A DNA stretch of 17,453 nucleotides from Calditrichota bacterium (GTDB lineage: Bacteria; Calditrichota; Calditrichia; RBG-13-44-9): the NCBI GenBank assembly GCA_016934605.1, contig JAFGSO010000002.1, forward strand, positions 1 to 17,453. The letters are read 5' to 3'. Shown here one piece after another: positions 8,208-15,623 of this stretch; position 1 is the first letter of the stretch; each line of letters starts with the position of its first letter. The notes below the pieces were generated by a model. The model was not told the DNA's origin. It searched no databases and was given only the letters and a program-made list of their open reading frames with translations. Made by a program: the position numbers and the translations under genes.

Positions 8208-9632
8208 ATGAATAATACATATGAAAAGGATGTATTTGTCGCTGGCGGTGGAATATCCGGATTGGCTTCAGCACACTTTCTGCAGAAAAGCAATCTTTCG
8301 GTTTTAGTTATGGAAAAAGAAAACCGATTTGGGGGCAGTATCCAGACGGTAAGGAAGGACGGGTTTCTGATTGAATACGGACCAAACAGTACACTGGACA
8401 CGTCTCCCATCATTCATGAACTTTTTGCGGATGTTGGTATCGAAGACCAGATGGAGTACGCCAGCGAAGAATCCAATAATCGGTACATCATGCGGGATGG
8501 TCAGTTAAATGCTCTGCCGATGGGGCCTATCGCATTTCTGAAAACACCGCATTTCTCTCCGGCAGCCAAATTCCGCTTGCTCAAAGAACCGTTCATCAAG
8601 CCCTCGGATCCCGAAACGGAGGAGAGTCTTGCAGATTTTGTCATTCGCAGACTCGGGAAGGAATTTCTGGACTATGCCATAGATCCTTTTGTGGCAGGGG
8701 TTTATGCAGGTGTACCGGAGGAATTGAGTGTTAAAAGCGGTTTTCCAAAACTTTACGCACTGGAACAGAAGTATGGTAGTCTGATAAAAGGCGCTGTTCT
8801 GGGAGCCAGAGAGCGCAAGAGACGGGCAGAAAAATCCAAGCAGGCAGCCAGACTGTTCTCATTTGCAGGGGGAATGGAAAGCATGATTCAGGCCCTTACG
8901 AATAAGTTACAGGACTCCTTGTTACCTGGTTCTTCTATTAGAAATATTCAGCGTTTGGGAGATTTTTGGGAAATTAAAATTGCATCACCTGATGGGGAAA
9001 AACGGGTTAAAGCCGGTAACATTCTCATGACGATTCCCGCCACATGTTACGGTCAGTTAGAAATCGATACTTTTGAACCGATTCAGAGAATACTTTCGCC
9101 TATTTATCATCCGCCTGTGACCATGGTTTATTTCGGTTACCGGCATAATCCGGCGAAAAGAGCACTGGATGGTTTTGGATTTCTGATTCCGCGTAAAGAA
9201 AAGCGCAATATTCTGGGCACAATCTGGAGTTCCACTATTTTCAAAAACAGGGCTCCGGAGAGTGGTATTGCATTGACTACTTTCATGGGGGGAACCAGGC
9301 AGCCTGAAAATGCGCTTTTAAGGGAAGAAAATATCATAAATCTGGTAAAAAATGATCTGAAAAGTATTCTGGGGATTGCGACCCATCCGGATATGATAGC
9401 CATAAAAATCTGGCCGGAGGCAATTCCTCAATACAACCTGGGTCATCAGCATATAATAAATCAGCTGGAATTGTTTGAAAAAAACAATCCGGGATTATAC
9501 ATCTCCGGAAATTTCAGAGGCGGAATTTCGGTAGGCGATTGTATCAAACAGGCAAAAACAATGGCTGAAAGCATTACTAAAGAACAGATGAGCCGACCAT
9601 CGCCACGTATCCAAAATGAAATTCAAACCTGA
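8208..9632 (+). CDS. hemY: FAD-dependent protoporphyrinogen oxidase (HemY type)
   Basis: Oxidises protoporphyrinogen IX to protoporphyrin IX. The N-terminal FAD-binding Rossmann motif GGGISG lies at residues 13-18, followed by VMEKENRFGGSIQT. The porphyrin-binding middle includes DFVIRRLGKEFLDYAIDPFV and GVYAG. The C-terminal FAD motif is GLYISGNFRGGISVGDCI. Length 474 is typical of the bacterial HemY/PgoX group. A family relative, CgoX, acts on coproporphyrinogen in Gram-positive bacteria. I prefer the protoporphyrin role because genuine HemN and HemE lie beside it and no coproheme decarboxylase is present. An AGAGGAA sequence precedes the start. The 62-bp gap after hemN is the largest inside the operon. 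The usual electron acceptor of this family is oxygen, an odd partner for the oxygen-independent HemN. Confidence 0.92.
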   Translation: MNNTYEKDVFVAGGGISGLASAHFLQKSNLSVLVMEKENRFGGSIQTVRKDGFLIEYGPNSTLDTSPIIHELFADVGIEDQMEYASEESNNRYIMRDGQLNALPMGPIAFLKTPHFSPAAKFRLLKEPFIKPSDPETEESLADFVIRRLGKEFLDYAIDPFVAGVYAGVPEELSVKSGFPKLYALEQKYGSLIKGAVLGARERKRRAEKSKQAARLFSFAGGMESMIQALTNKLQDSLLPGSSIRNIQRLGDFWEIKIASPDGEKRVKAGNILMTIPATCYGQLEIDTFEPIQRILSPIYHPPVTMVYFGYRHNPAKRALDGFGFLIPRKEKRNILGTIWSSTIFKNRAPESGIALTTFMGGTRQPENALLREENIINLVKNDLKSILGIATHPDMIAIKIWPEAIPQYNLGHQHIINQLELFEKNNPGLYISGNFRGGISVGDCIKQAKTMAESITKEQMSRPSPRIQNEIQT

Positions 9633-9643
9633 AAGGATAAAAA

Positions 9644-10621
9644 ATGTATATTCCATATCACCGGCCGCGGCGGTTGCGGGTAAATTCACGCATACGAAAT
9701 ATGGTAAGGGAAACCTCACTGTCCCGTCACGATCTGATACTTCCGCTTTTTGTTGTATATGGAAAGGATAAAAAAAATCCCATCGGTAGTATGCCCGGTC
9801 ATTTTCAGTTATCAGTGGATCACTTGGTCCGCGAAATACGCGAGATATATAAAATTGGAATTGAAGCGGTTATTCTGTTTGGAATCCCTGAAAAAAAAGA
9901 CGAGCGTGGCTTCGATGCCCTGAGTGATAGTGGCATCATTGCTCAGGCATTAAAGGCCGTCAAGGATGCTGTTCCGGAAATGTATGTGATTACCGATGTC
10001 TGTTTCTGTGAATATACCGATCATGGTCATTGCGGAATTCTGAGAGGGAATGAACTGGATAATGATGCCACTCTGGAAATACTGGGTCAACAGGTTCAGG
10101 TACATGCCCGCAACGGTGCTGATATGGTGGCTCCTTCCGGCATGATAGACGGAATGGTAGGAGCTATCAGGGAAGCGCTGGACAGCGAAGGATATATCCA
10201 TATTCCTATCATGAGCTATGCAGCCAAATATGCCTCCGGTTATTACGGGCCTTTCCGGGATGCCGCGGAATCCGCTCCGCAATTCGGAGACCGCAGCGGT
10301 TATCAGATGGACCCGGCTAATGCGAATGAGGCTCTGAAGGAAGTAGAACTGGATGTAGAAGAAGGCGCTGATATTATCATGGTAAAACCAGCCCTCCCCT
10401 ATCTGGATATCATCAGGCGGGTAAAAGATCAATTTACCCTGCCTGTGGCAGCTTATCAGGTATCCGGTGAATTTTCCATGATCAAGGCCGCAGCAGAACG
10501 CGGCTGGATAGATCACGACCGCATCATGCTGGAATCGCTGACTTCAATAAAAAGAGCCGGAGCTGACCTGATTCTTACGTATTTTGCCCGAGAGGTAGTG
10601 AATAAATTAAAATTGATCTAA
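9644..10621 (+). CDS. hemB: Delta-aminolevulinic acid dehydratase (porphobilinogen synthase, HemB)
   Basis: Condenses two 5-aminolevulinate molecules to porphobilinogen. Both Schiff-base lysines are visible: Lys195 in SYAAKYAS and Lys248 in IMVKPALPYLD. The zinc-type cysteines Cys120, Cys122 and Cys130 are present in DVCFCEYTDHGHCG, so this is a zinc-dependent form rather than the aspartate-rich magnesium form. ELDNDATLE follows the zinc site as in the family. Length 325 is normal for an octameric enzyme. The start has AAAGGA 7 nt upstream and lies 11 bp after the hemY stop. Confidence 0.97.
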   Translation: MYIPYHRPRRLRVNSRIRNMVRETSLSRHDLILPLFVVYGKDKKNPIGSMPGHFQLSVDHLVREIREIYKIGIEAVILFGIPEKKDERGFDALSDSGIIAQALKAVKDAVPEMYVITDVCFCEYTDHGHCGILRGNELDNDATLEILGQQVQVHARNGADMVAPSGMIDGMVGAIREALDSEGYIHIPIMSYAAKYASGYYGPFRDAAESAPQFGDRSGYQMDPANANEALKEVELDVEEGADIIMVKPALPYLDIIRRVKDQFTLPVAAYQVSGEFSMIKAAAERGWIDHDRIMLESLTSIKRAGADLILTYFAREVVNKLKLI

Positions 10622-10664
10622 TAGTATTCATCAGGACTATTTGAAACAATCGGATAAGAAAATA

Positions 10665-11960
10665 ATGAACCTGGAATTACAGAAAAGCCAAAATCTATTT
10701 GAAAGAGCCAAACGCGTAATCCCCGGGGGGGTCAATTCCCCCGTTCGGGCATTTAAATCAGTCGGGGGGACTCCTCTCTTTTTCAGTCACGGAAAAGGTT
10801 CAAGAATATATGACGCAGATGCGAACGAATACATCGATTATGTTGGCTCATGGGGACCACTGATACTTGGTTACAGTCATCCCCGGATCATCGAGGCCGT
10901 TCAGGATGAGGCCGCAAAGGCTACCAGTTTTGGTGCACCCACCGAACTGGAAATTGAACTGGCAGAAAAAATTATTGATATGATTCCTTCGCTGGAAATG
11001 GTCAGGCTGGTCAATTCAGGCACGGAAGCGACCATGAGTGCCATACGGCTAGCGCGTGGCTACACCGGGAGAGACAAGATTATAAAATTTAAAGGCTGTT
11101 ATCATGGACACGGGGACAGTTTTTTGGTACAGGCTGGTTCCGGAGCAACCACGCTGGGAATTCCTAACAGTCCCGGAGTTACAGCTGGAAACGTGAATGA
11201 TACGCTGGTAGCCTGCTTTAATGATATCGAATCCGTAAAAAAAATCATCAATGGGTATTCTGAACAGATTGCAGCACTTATCGTCGAACCAGTTGCCGGG
11301 AATATGGGAGTTATTCCTCCTGAACCCGGATTTTTATCCGGCCTTCGGGAGCTTACCAGGGATAATGGTATTGTCCTGATATTCGACGAAGTAATGACCG
11401 GTTTCAGAGTGGCGCGGGGAGGTGCACAGGAACTTTACGGGATAGAACCGGATCTGACCACTCTTGGAAAAATAATCGGTGGCGGTCTTCCCGTAGGAGC
11501 ATATGGGGGTAAGCGGAAAATCATGGAAATGGTTGCTCCTGTGGGGCCGGTATACCAGGCGGGAACACTTTCCGGGAACCCTCTTTCAGTAAGAGCCGGT
11601 CTGGAAACGTTGAAAATTATAGATTCTCCCGAATTTTATCAGGAACTCGAGAAAAAAGCGGAAAGGCTGGAAAAGGGCATAAAAGATAATCTGGGAAAAC
11701 TCGGAATAGACCTCTATTCTACCCGCGTCGGATCTATGAGCTGTCTTTTTTTCACCCCGGAGAAAGTGAACGATTATGAGAGCGCCTTGAAATCGGATAC
11801 CACAAAATTCAGCCGTTATTTTCATTCCATGCTGGAGCAAGGCATTTACCTGGCACCCTCCCAGTTTGAGGCCGTATTCCTTTCAGCGGCCCATTCTGAA
11901 GAAGACATTTCCTGGACTTTAAAAGCAAATTATAAAAGTCTTAAAAAGGTTTTTGCCTGA
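10665..11960 (+). CDS. hemL: Glutamate-1-semialdehyde 2,1-aminomutase (HemL)
   Basis: A PLP enzyme that moves the amino group of glutamate-1-semialdehyde to give 5-aminolevulinate, so it acts right after HemA although its gene is last. The PLP lysine is in TTLGKIIGGGLPVGAYGG (Lys269 counted from the ATG at 10665), and the PLP-ring aspartate is in IFDEVMTGFR. IPGGVNSPVRAF and YVGSWGPLILG are strongly conserved near the N-terminus. The frame extends to a TTG at 10641 with an AGGA at short spacing. I chose the ATG because it gives 431 residues and the usual N-terminus, with moderate certainty. No convincing terminator hairpin directly follows the stop. Confidence 0.95.
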   Translation: MNLELQKSQNLFERAKRVIPGGVNSPVRAFKSVGGTPLFFSHGKGSRIYDADANEYIDYVGSWGPLILGYSHPRIIEAVQDEAAKATSFGAPTELEIELAEKIIDMIPSLEMVRLVNSGTEATMSAIRLARGYTGRDKIIKFKGCYHGHGDSFLVQAGSGATTLGIPNSPGVTAGNVNDTLVACFNDIESVKKIINGYSEQIAALIVEPVAGNMGVIPPEPGFLSGLRELTRDNGIVLIFDEVMTGFRVARGGAQELYGIEPDLTTLGKIIGGGLPVGAYGGKRKIMEMVAPVGPVYQAGTLSGNPLSVRAGLETLKIIDSPEFYQELEKKAERLEKGIKDNLGKLGIDLYSTRVGSMSCLFFTPEKVNDYESALKSDTTKFSRYFHSMLEQGIYLAPSQFEAVFLSAAHSEEDISWTLKANYKSLKKVFA

Positions 11961-12145
11961 TAATAATTCTTAAACGGCACCGAATAACGAAATTTTACTT
12001 AATTCATGGTTGTTCAGAAAAATCTGGATATTTTATAACCTGCCCTATTCATAACTACAAATAAACATAAAGTGATGAATAATAATGATATAAAAGATTT
12101 AGTCTGGTTAATTCACAAACTTTAACATCATTAGACAATACAATG

Positions 12146-12223
12146 GTCTTTATCTCTGTGCCCTGAGCCCTCTGTGGCTATTTCATGTGCCACTGAGCAC
12201 ACAGAGGGCACCGAGAGAAAGAC
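12146..12223. repeat. Long imperfect palindrome with CACAGAGG-like arms
   Basis: The outer arms 12,146-12,162 and 12,207-12,223 are complementary at 15 of 17 positions (GTCTTTATCTCTGTGCC against the reverse complement GTCTTTCTCTCGGTGCC). Inside, ACACAGAGGGCACCGAG on one arm mirrors CTCTGTGCCCTGAGCCC on the other, with heptad-like repetition of CACAGAG. It lies 185 bp past hemL and could fold in RNA, but no T-tract follows, so a terminator role is not supported. Confidence 0.6.
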
Positions 12224-12305
12224 TCACTTTTAAGAAAAAGAATGAAGCGGACATATAAAATAATGTTTGCTATAGACGAGATGTGCCCAGATCATTGTAA
12301 AGTAA

Positions 12306-12389
12306 AGTTTTCTCCCATGAAAAATTCTTTAAGCCATTAATGCATCTGATTTTGTGCCCTAATATCTTGGATTTCATGAATTATTCAGG
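12306..12389 (-). repeat. Dispersed repeat, copy A (inverted orientation)
   Basis: Read on the minus strand this begins CCTGAATAATTCATGAAATC and continues through AGGGCACAAA to a GGCTTAAAGAAT block and AAAACT. It aligns with the plus-strand sequence at 17,373-17,453: the first 40 positions match at 35, and the rest aligns with small gaps. The shared blocks over about 85 bp show that they are copies of one repeat. Confidence 0.7.
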
Positions 12390-12882
12390 TTAGTATTTAA
12401 ATATCAATAGAATTTTTTTCTGTCAATTTTAATTCTTACACTCTTATCATTTTGTAACTTTGTGTCTTACAATATAATTGATGAATAAATCAGGATAAAA
12501 AAATCTTCAATGACCATTTTGAGATCAGCCGGTTTAATTCCCCCAATTAAAAATGTTTCGATTAAAACTAAATAAAATCAAATCCGGCATTCTGCTTCGA
12601 ATTTTGCCTAAGGAGATCCCCTCGTAATAAATCCGGACCAAGGAATAAGGAATCTTGGTTTGGTTTCTTTTAATTCCAGGGTTGAAACGGGCTCTTATTT
12701 AAAATATTCTTTTTGTATCGAGGCGGAACTTTAAAACATCATATTAATAAAAGTAGTTATAAATTGAATAATTCTTCAGTCTGATAATTTTATTCTGTTG
12801 TATTCACTACCACGAAGGGCGCAAAAATATAACTTGAAAATTAATAATGATATAAATATTTTTTAACGAATGGAGGTAGCTC

Positions 12883-14040
12883 ATGAAGAAGTCGATTTTA
12901 TTTTTTCTGGTTGTTTTTATCGGTATCTATGGTTGCGAAAAAAATAACTCTCTGGTATCACCTGTCAACGATAACGGCATGTTAATGTTGAAAATAGACA
13001 GAGTAAATATACCTGCTTCAGTTGTATTAATTGAAGCGACTCTGACCAGAGACGGTTACCAGCCTGTGGTTTCTCAGATGAATATACTCAACGATTCAAC
13101 TGCTGAACTCAGCATAAATAATGTTCCGGTAGGTGAGTGGCATCTTAAGGTGGAGGCAAAAAACCAGGCAAATGATGTGGAATATTCAGGTGAGACCGAG
13201 GTCACCGTTGTTGAGAATATTATAACTGAGGTAACCCTGGCCCTCTATCCTGTTCCAGGCGGGATGGGCAGTATTCATCTTTATGTTACCTGGGGAGACG
13301 AACAGCCGGTTTTCCTGATCATGGATGAGGATGCGATCGATAACGGAATTCATTTTAACAATACCGGCGGCCCTATCACTCCAGATGGTCCCCATTTTTT
13401 CACCGAAACAGATGTCAACGATGATATCGCAAGTGAGACTCAGCGGAACGTCCTTCGTTACTTCGCTTCCAATTCGGGAAGAACCATAACTTTAAAGAGC
13501 GGTCAGACCGGTGATGAAGGGTGGTTTGCGCCGAATTGCATTCCAGCAAAGTGGATCAGCAGTTTTAATTTTGATGACAATACCTGCTTGATGGATCCGG
13601 AACGACAGATGGCCATACGTAACTATTTTGGTTTCAATGGACCGGCTTCAATTCCGTCCCAGGAAAGGTTAGATAAGATTCCGGATGTCAGACCACTGAG
13701 GGCTCTGGGTCTCAACCGGCTGATTGGCAAGGTGGTCTATGCAGTTGTGTACGACAGCGATATCAGTATAAATTATGATCATAATACACCGCTGGGAGTG
13801 AACGGGAACCTGCAAGGTGAGACTCTTGGCATAGTTGCTTTCCGGGTGAATGAAGTCCGGACGCTGGATGGTTTTTCCAGCAGTACCCTGCCTGAGGTGC
13901 AGATCACTATTCTGGACGTTTCATTATTTGCAAATGCGAATTTCATGCTTTTAAGTGCGCCCATCCCGATGAGTTCTTCGGTTCCCAACGACCGCATTGC
14001 ACCCGGATCGACCAATGGCTACTATTCTTTAGGAAATTAG
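12883..14040 (+). CDS. Predicted lipoprotein of unknown function
   Basis: A 385-residue protein that I do not recognise by function. The N-terminus is a lipoprotein signal: MKK, a hydrophobic stretch and a lipobox-like IYGC with Cys18 as the lipidated residue. Residues about 32-120 look like a beta-sandwich domain (MLMLKIDRVNIPASVVLIEA through VPVGEWHLKVEA to EVTLALYP), a style common in surface lipoproteins of FCB-group bacteria. The rest (about 125-385) is a separate, mostly polar region with no motif I can name. It has only three further cysteine-like landmarks: Cys218 in APNCIP, Cys235 in DNTCLMDP, and an Asn/Asp-rich DSDISINYDHN stretch. The gene stands alone, with a strong GGAGGT Shine-Dalgarno before the ATG and a clear hairpin terminator after the stop, so it is a single-gene transcript. 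Confidence 0.8.
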   Translation: MKKSILFFLVVFIGIYGCEKNNSLVSPVNDNGMLMLKIDRVNIPASVVLIEATLTRDGYQPVVSQMNILNDSTAELSINNVPVGEWHLKVEAKNQANDVEYSGETEVTVVENIITEVTLALYPVPGGMGSIHLYVTWGDEQPVFLIMDEDAIDNGIHFNNTGGPITPDGPHFFTETDVNDDIASETQRNVLRYFASNSGRTITLKSGQTGDEGWFAPNCIPAKWISSFNFDDNTCLMDPERQMAIRNYFGFNGPASIPSQERLDKIPDVRPLRALGLNRLIGKVVYAVVYDSDISINYDHNTPLGVNGNLQGETLGIVAFRVNEVRTLDGFSSSTLPEVQITILDVSLFANANFMLLSAPIPMSSSVPNDRIAPGSTNGYYSLGN

Positions 14041-14089
14041 CGGCTTTTGAGCTGAAATTAGCCGAACCAATAATCAATAATTTACCATG

Positions 14090-14112
14090 AAGGGCTCGAA
14101 AGAGCCCTTTTT
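14090..14112 (+). terminator. Rho-independent terminator after the lipoprotein gene
   Basis: AAGGGCTC, a GAAA tetraloop and GAGCCCTT form a perfect 8-bp stem, followed by TTT and AA. It lies 50 bp past the stop codon at 14,040. Confidence 0.85.
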
Positions 14113-14151
14113 AATTGGGATTTTAAAGTAAATTCATTGGTAAATGGTATT

Positions 14152-14242
14152 CCTGATTAATTCACAAATCCCATGATAGAAGAGAACTAAGTTACCCTGA
14201 TTAATAAAATATCAGAATTTATCATTTAAGAATGATTTAAAG
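14152..14242 (+). repeat. Dispersed repeat, copy C (diverged)
   Basis: CCTGATTAATTCACAAATCC and CATGATAG match the start of copy B at 32 of 40 positions without gaps. The end AATGATTTAAAG also matches copy B, but the middle holds extra sequence. It runs directly into the composite array that begins at about 14,243. Confidence 0.5.
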
Positions 14243-14686
14243 CTGGCGACTGACCTCTGGTTGCTGGCTAAACCAGGGGAGGTTTAGTCCCGACAGGTCA
14301 ACCGGAGGTTGAATACTGGCTACTGGATGCTGGATGCTGGCTGCTGGCTACTGGATGCTGGATGCTGGCTAAACCAGGGGAGGTTTAGTCCCGACAGGTC
14401 AGCCGGAGGTTGAATACTGGCTACTGGATGCTGGATGCTGGATGCTGGATGCTGGCTCAACCGGGGACGGTTTAGTCCCGACAGGTCAACCGGAGGTTGA
14501 ATACTGGCTACTGGATGCTGGATGCTGGATGCTGGCTAAACCAGGGGAGGTTTAGTCCCGACAGGTCAACCGGAGGTTGACAGGGAGTCGGGAATGCTAG
14601 ATGCTGGATGCTGGATGCTGGATGCTGGCTAAACCGGGGACGGTTTAGTCCCGACAGGTCAACCGGAGGTTGACAGGGAGTCGGGA
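14243..14686. repeat. Composite tandem array: 45-bp two-hairpin cores spaced by 7-bp repeats
   Basis: Five 45-bp cores start at 14,268, 14,369, 14,456, 14,536 and 14,629. Each holds hairpin 1 (CTAAACC, 6-nt loop, GGTTTAG), a TCCCGACAG linker and hairpin 2 (GTCAACC, GGA loop, GGTTGA). Cores 1 and 4 are identical. Core 2 has a single A-to-G change that keeps a G-U pair. Cores 3 and 5 share a GGGGAC loop variant. Between cores lie exactly 8, 6, 5 and 5 heptamers of the ATGCTGG/CTACTGG type. After cores 4 and 5 an extra CAGGGAGTCGGGA adds an outer stem (TCCCGAC with GTCGGGA) and completes GGTTGAC. No reading frame or known mobile element is present. Confidence 0.92.
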
Positions 14687-14885
14687 ATTCAGGCTGCTGT
14701 CTTGTAGCCTCTGCCCCCTGTGCCTTGTTCCTGTCATAAATTTATGATTTGCGATTTAAGATTTTTTTTGATTTGAACCTTTTCATTTTTGTATAGGATT
14801 CAAAATCAAGTAATATCATGAATTTTTCAATGTAATACATTGTTCATTTAATCCTCTTTTCAGTCTCGGGGTTATATGATCTTAA
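14687..14885. other. Intergenic stretch between the array and vapC
   Basis: A short CCTCTGCCCCCTGTGCC remnant is followed by AT-rich sequence with degenerate GATTTGCGATTTAAGATTT repetition. I see no gene and no clear terminator for the minus-strand toxin gene that ends at 14,886. Confidence 0.5.
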
Positions 14886-15287
14886 TCAGCCAGAATAAAG
14901 CTCTATTGGTAATTTTGTTTTAAAATGAATAAAATCATCATCCACAGTAAATATCGGGAGTTTATGATTTGATGATATCGCGCAAATTAAAAAATCTGTA
15001 CTTGAACCCTGAATTCCTGATTTCCTACAAATGTTATAAAACTCAGCCGCTAATTCATAATCATCTGTACCAATTACCAGATCAGGAAAAACTCTCATAT
15101 ATTTCTTGAGTTTATCAAATTGCTGTTGGGATGAGATACCCGAAAGAATTTCCTGACGAATCGGACCGATCAATTGAACTCTTACATCATCAATAAGGTT
15201 GTCTAATTTCTCCACAATCGAATTTGATTTTTTATTTCTTCGGCGAAGGGCCAGAGACCAGATACAGGTATCTACCAGTACTTTCAT
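14886..15287 (-). CDS. vapC: VapC-type PIN-domain ribonuclease toxin
   Basis: A 133-residue single PIN domain. The four acidic metal-binding positions are all visible: Asp6 in VLVDTCIW, Glu46 in GPIRQEILSG, Asp98 in SSTDFLICA and Asp116 in FTVDDDF. VapC toxins are Mg-dependent RNases that often cut tRNA or rRNA; the target cannot be read from sequence. The ATG overlaps the stop of the upstream antitoxin gene by 4 bp (ATGA), giving coupled translation, the normal arrangement for these pairs. All catalytic residues are intact, so the toxin is probably active. Confidence 0.9.
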   Translation of the reverse strand: MKVLVDTCIWSLALRRRNKKSNSIVEKLDNLIDDVRVQLIGPIRQEILSGISSQQQFDKLKKYMRVFPDLVIGTDDYELAAEFYNICRKSGIQGSSTDFLICAISSNHKLPIFTVDDDFIHFKTKLPIELYSG

Positions 15288-15484
15288 ATTTTACTTCTTT
15301 GTTTTTTGTAATCATAATCCGAATCGTATTCAATAGTACCAAAAAGTTCTTTAATCCGGGGCTGTTTCCGTCTCTGGATATATTCAACCAGTGCTTCGGT
15401 CACAACTGCTTTCTTGGTTTTGTGACCACTGATTTTTCTGGCATCTTCAATAAGTTTGTCATCAATATCAAGATTAGTTGGCAT
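15284..15484 (-). CDS. vapB: VapB-type antitoxin
   Basis: A 66-residue antitoxin. The N-terminal MPTNLDIDDKLIEDA and KTKKAVVTEALVEYI segments look like a ribbon-helix-helix DNA-binding fold. The C-terminal LFGTIEYDSDYDYKKQR is the toxin-wrapping tail shared by many VapB proteins paired with PIN toxins. A GAGG Shine-Dalgarno lies 7 nt before the ATG. It is the first gene of the pair and would bind the palindrome at 15,512-15,529 to repress its own promoter, as is usual for VapB. Confidence 0.88.
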   Translation of the reverse strand: MPTNLDIDDKLIEDARKISGHKTKKAVVTEALVEYIQRRKQPRIKELFGTIEYDSDYDYKKQRSKI

Positions 15485-15511
15485 ATAAAAACCTCGTTTT
15501 TTATAAAATAT

Positions 15512-15529
15512 TACACATTTATTTGTGTA
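15512..15529. promoter_or_regulatory. Candidate VapB operator TACACA-N6-TGTGTA
   Basis: A perfect inverted repeat with two 6-bp half-sites 6 bp apart, 28 bp upstream of the vapB ATG on the minus strand. It is where an autorepressing ribbon-helix-helix antitoxin would be expected to bind. AT-rich promoter-like sequence (TAATATTTTATAAA on the minus strand) lies between it and the gene. Confidence 0.5.
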
Positions 15530-15583
15530 GAATCAAGCACAAAGTTTAACCTTGTAAATAGATAGTTCAAATTTAATATCAAT

Positions 15584-15623
15584 AAAAAAAAACAGGACCA
15601 TACCTATATCATGGCAGGTCCTG
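15584..15623 (-). terminator. Rho-independent terminator of the coiled-coil gene
   Basis: Read on the minus strand, CAGGACC and GGTCCTG form a 7-bp stem around a 17-nt loop, followed by nine T residues (plus strand 15,584-15,592). It lies about 70 bp past the stop of the minus-strand gene at 15,695-16,327. Confidence 0.75.

Larger units (their letters stand above)
11961..12882. other. Gene-free AT-rich intergenic stretch
   Basis: No open reading frame of useful length on either strand. The stretch contains the long imperfect palindrome at 12,146-12,223 and an inverted copy of the dispersed repeat at 12,306-12,389. A short CACGAAG-like fragment (ACCACGAAGGGCGCAAA near 12,809) resembles the eroded heptad repeats seen in many bacterial intergenic regions. 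A weak promoter-like TTG, 18 bp, TAATTTTA arrangement (12,764-12,792) may serve the lipoprotein gene that follows. I see no gene remnant that I can name. Confidence 0.7.

Noticed and set aside
8208..9632. Assignment as coproporphyrinogen III oxidase CgoX of the coproporphyrin-dependent pathway
   Set aside because: A genuine HemN that makes protoporphyrinogen is the preceding gene and no coproheme decarboxylase is seen, so the HemY role is more consistent; family overlap keeps a small doubt.
10641..10664. TTG start for hemL at 10,641
   Set aside because: It has an AGGA only 4 nt upstream and adds eight residues not expected in the family; the ATG at 10,665 gives the usual N-terminus. It is not excluded.
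12101..12140. Possible fourth copy of the dispersed repeat (shares TTAATTCACAAA with copy C)
   Set aside because: Only a 12-bp match plus scattered bases in AT-rich DNA; too short to separate from chance.
12637..12659. Inverted repeat ACCAAG/CTTGGT as a regulatory site
   Set aside because: Only 6-bp arms with an 11-nt loop, more than 200 bp from the nearest gene start, with no promoter next to it.
14243..14686. CRISPR array reading of the regular repeats
   Set aside because: The sequence between the 45-bp cores is itself a tandem heptamer repeat rather than unique spacers, gap lengths differ, and no cas gene is nearby.
14243..14686. Diversity-generating retroelement or integron cassette array
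   Set aside because: No reverse transcriptase, integrase or cassette genes are present, and the cores are nearly invariant rather than variable.
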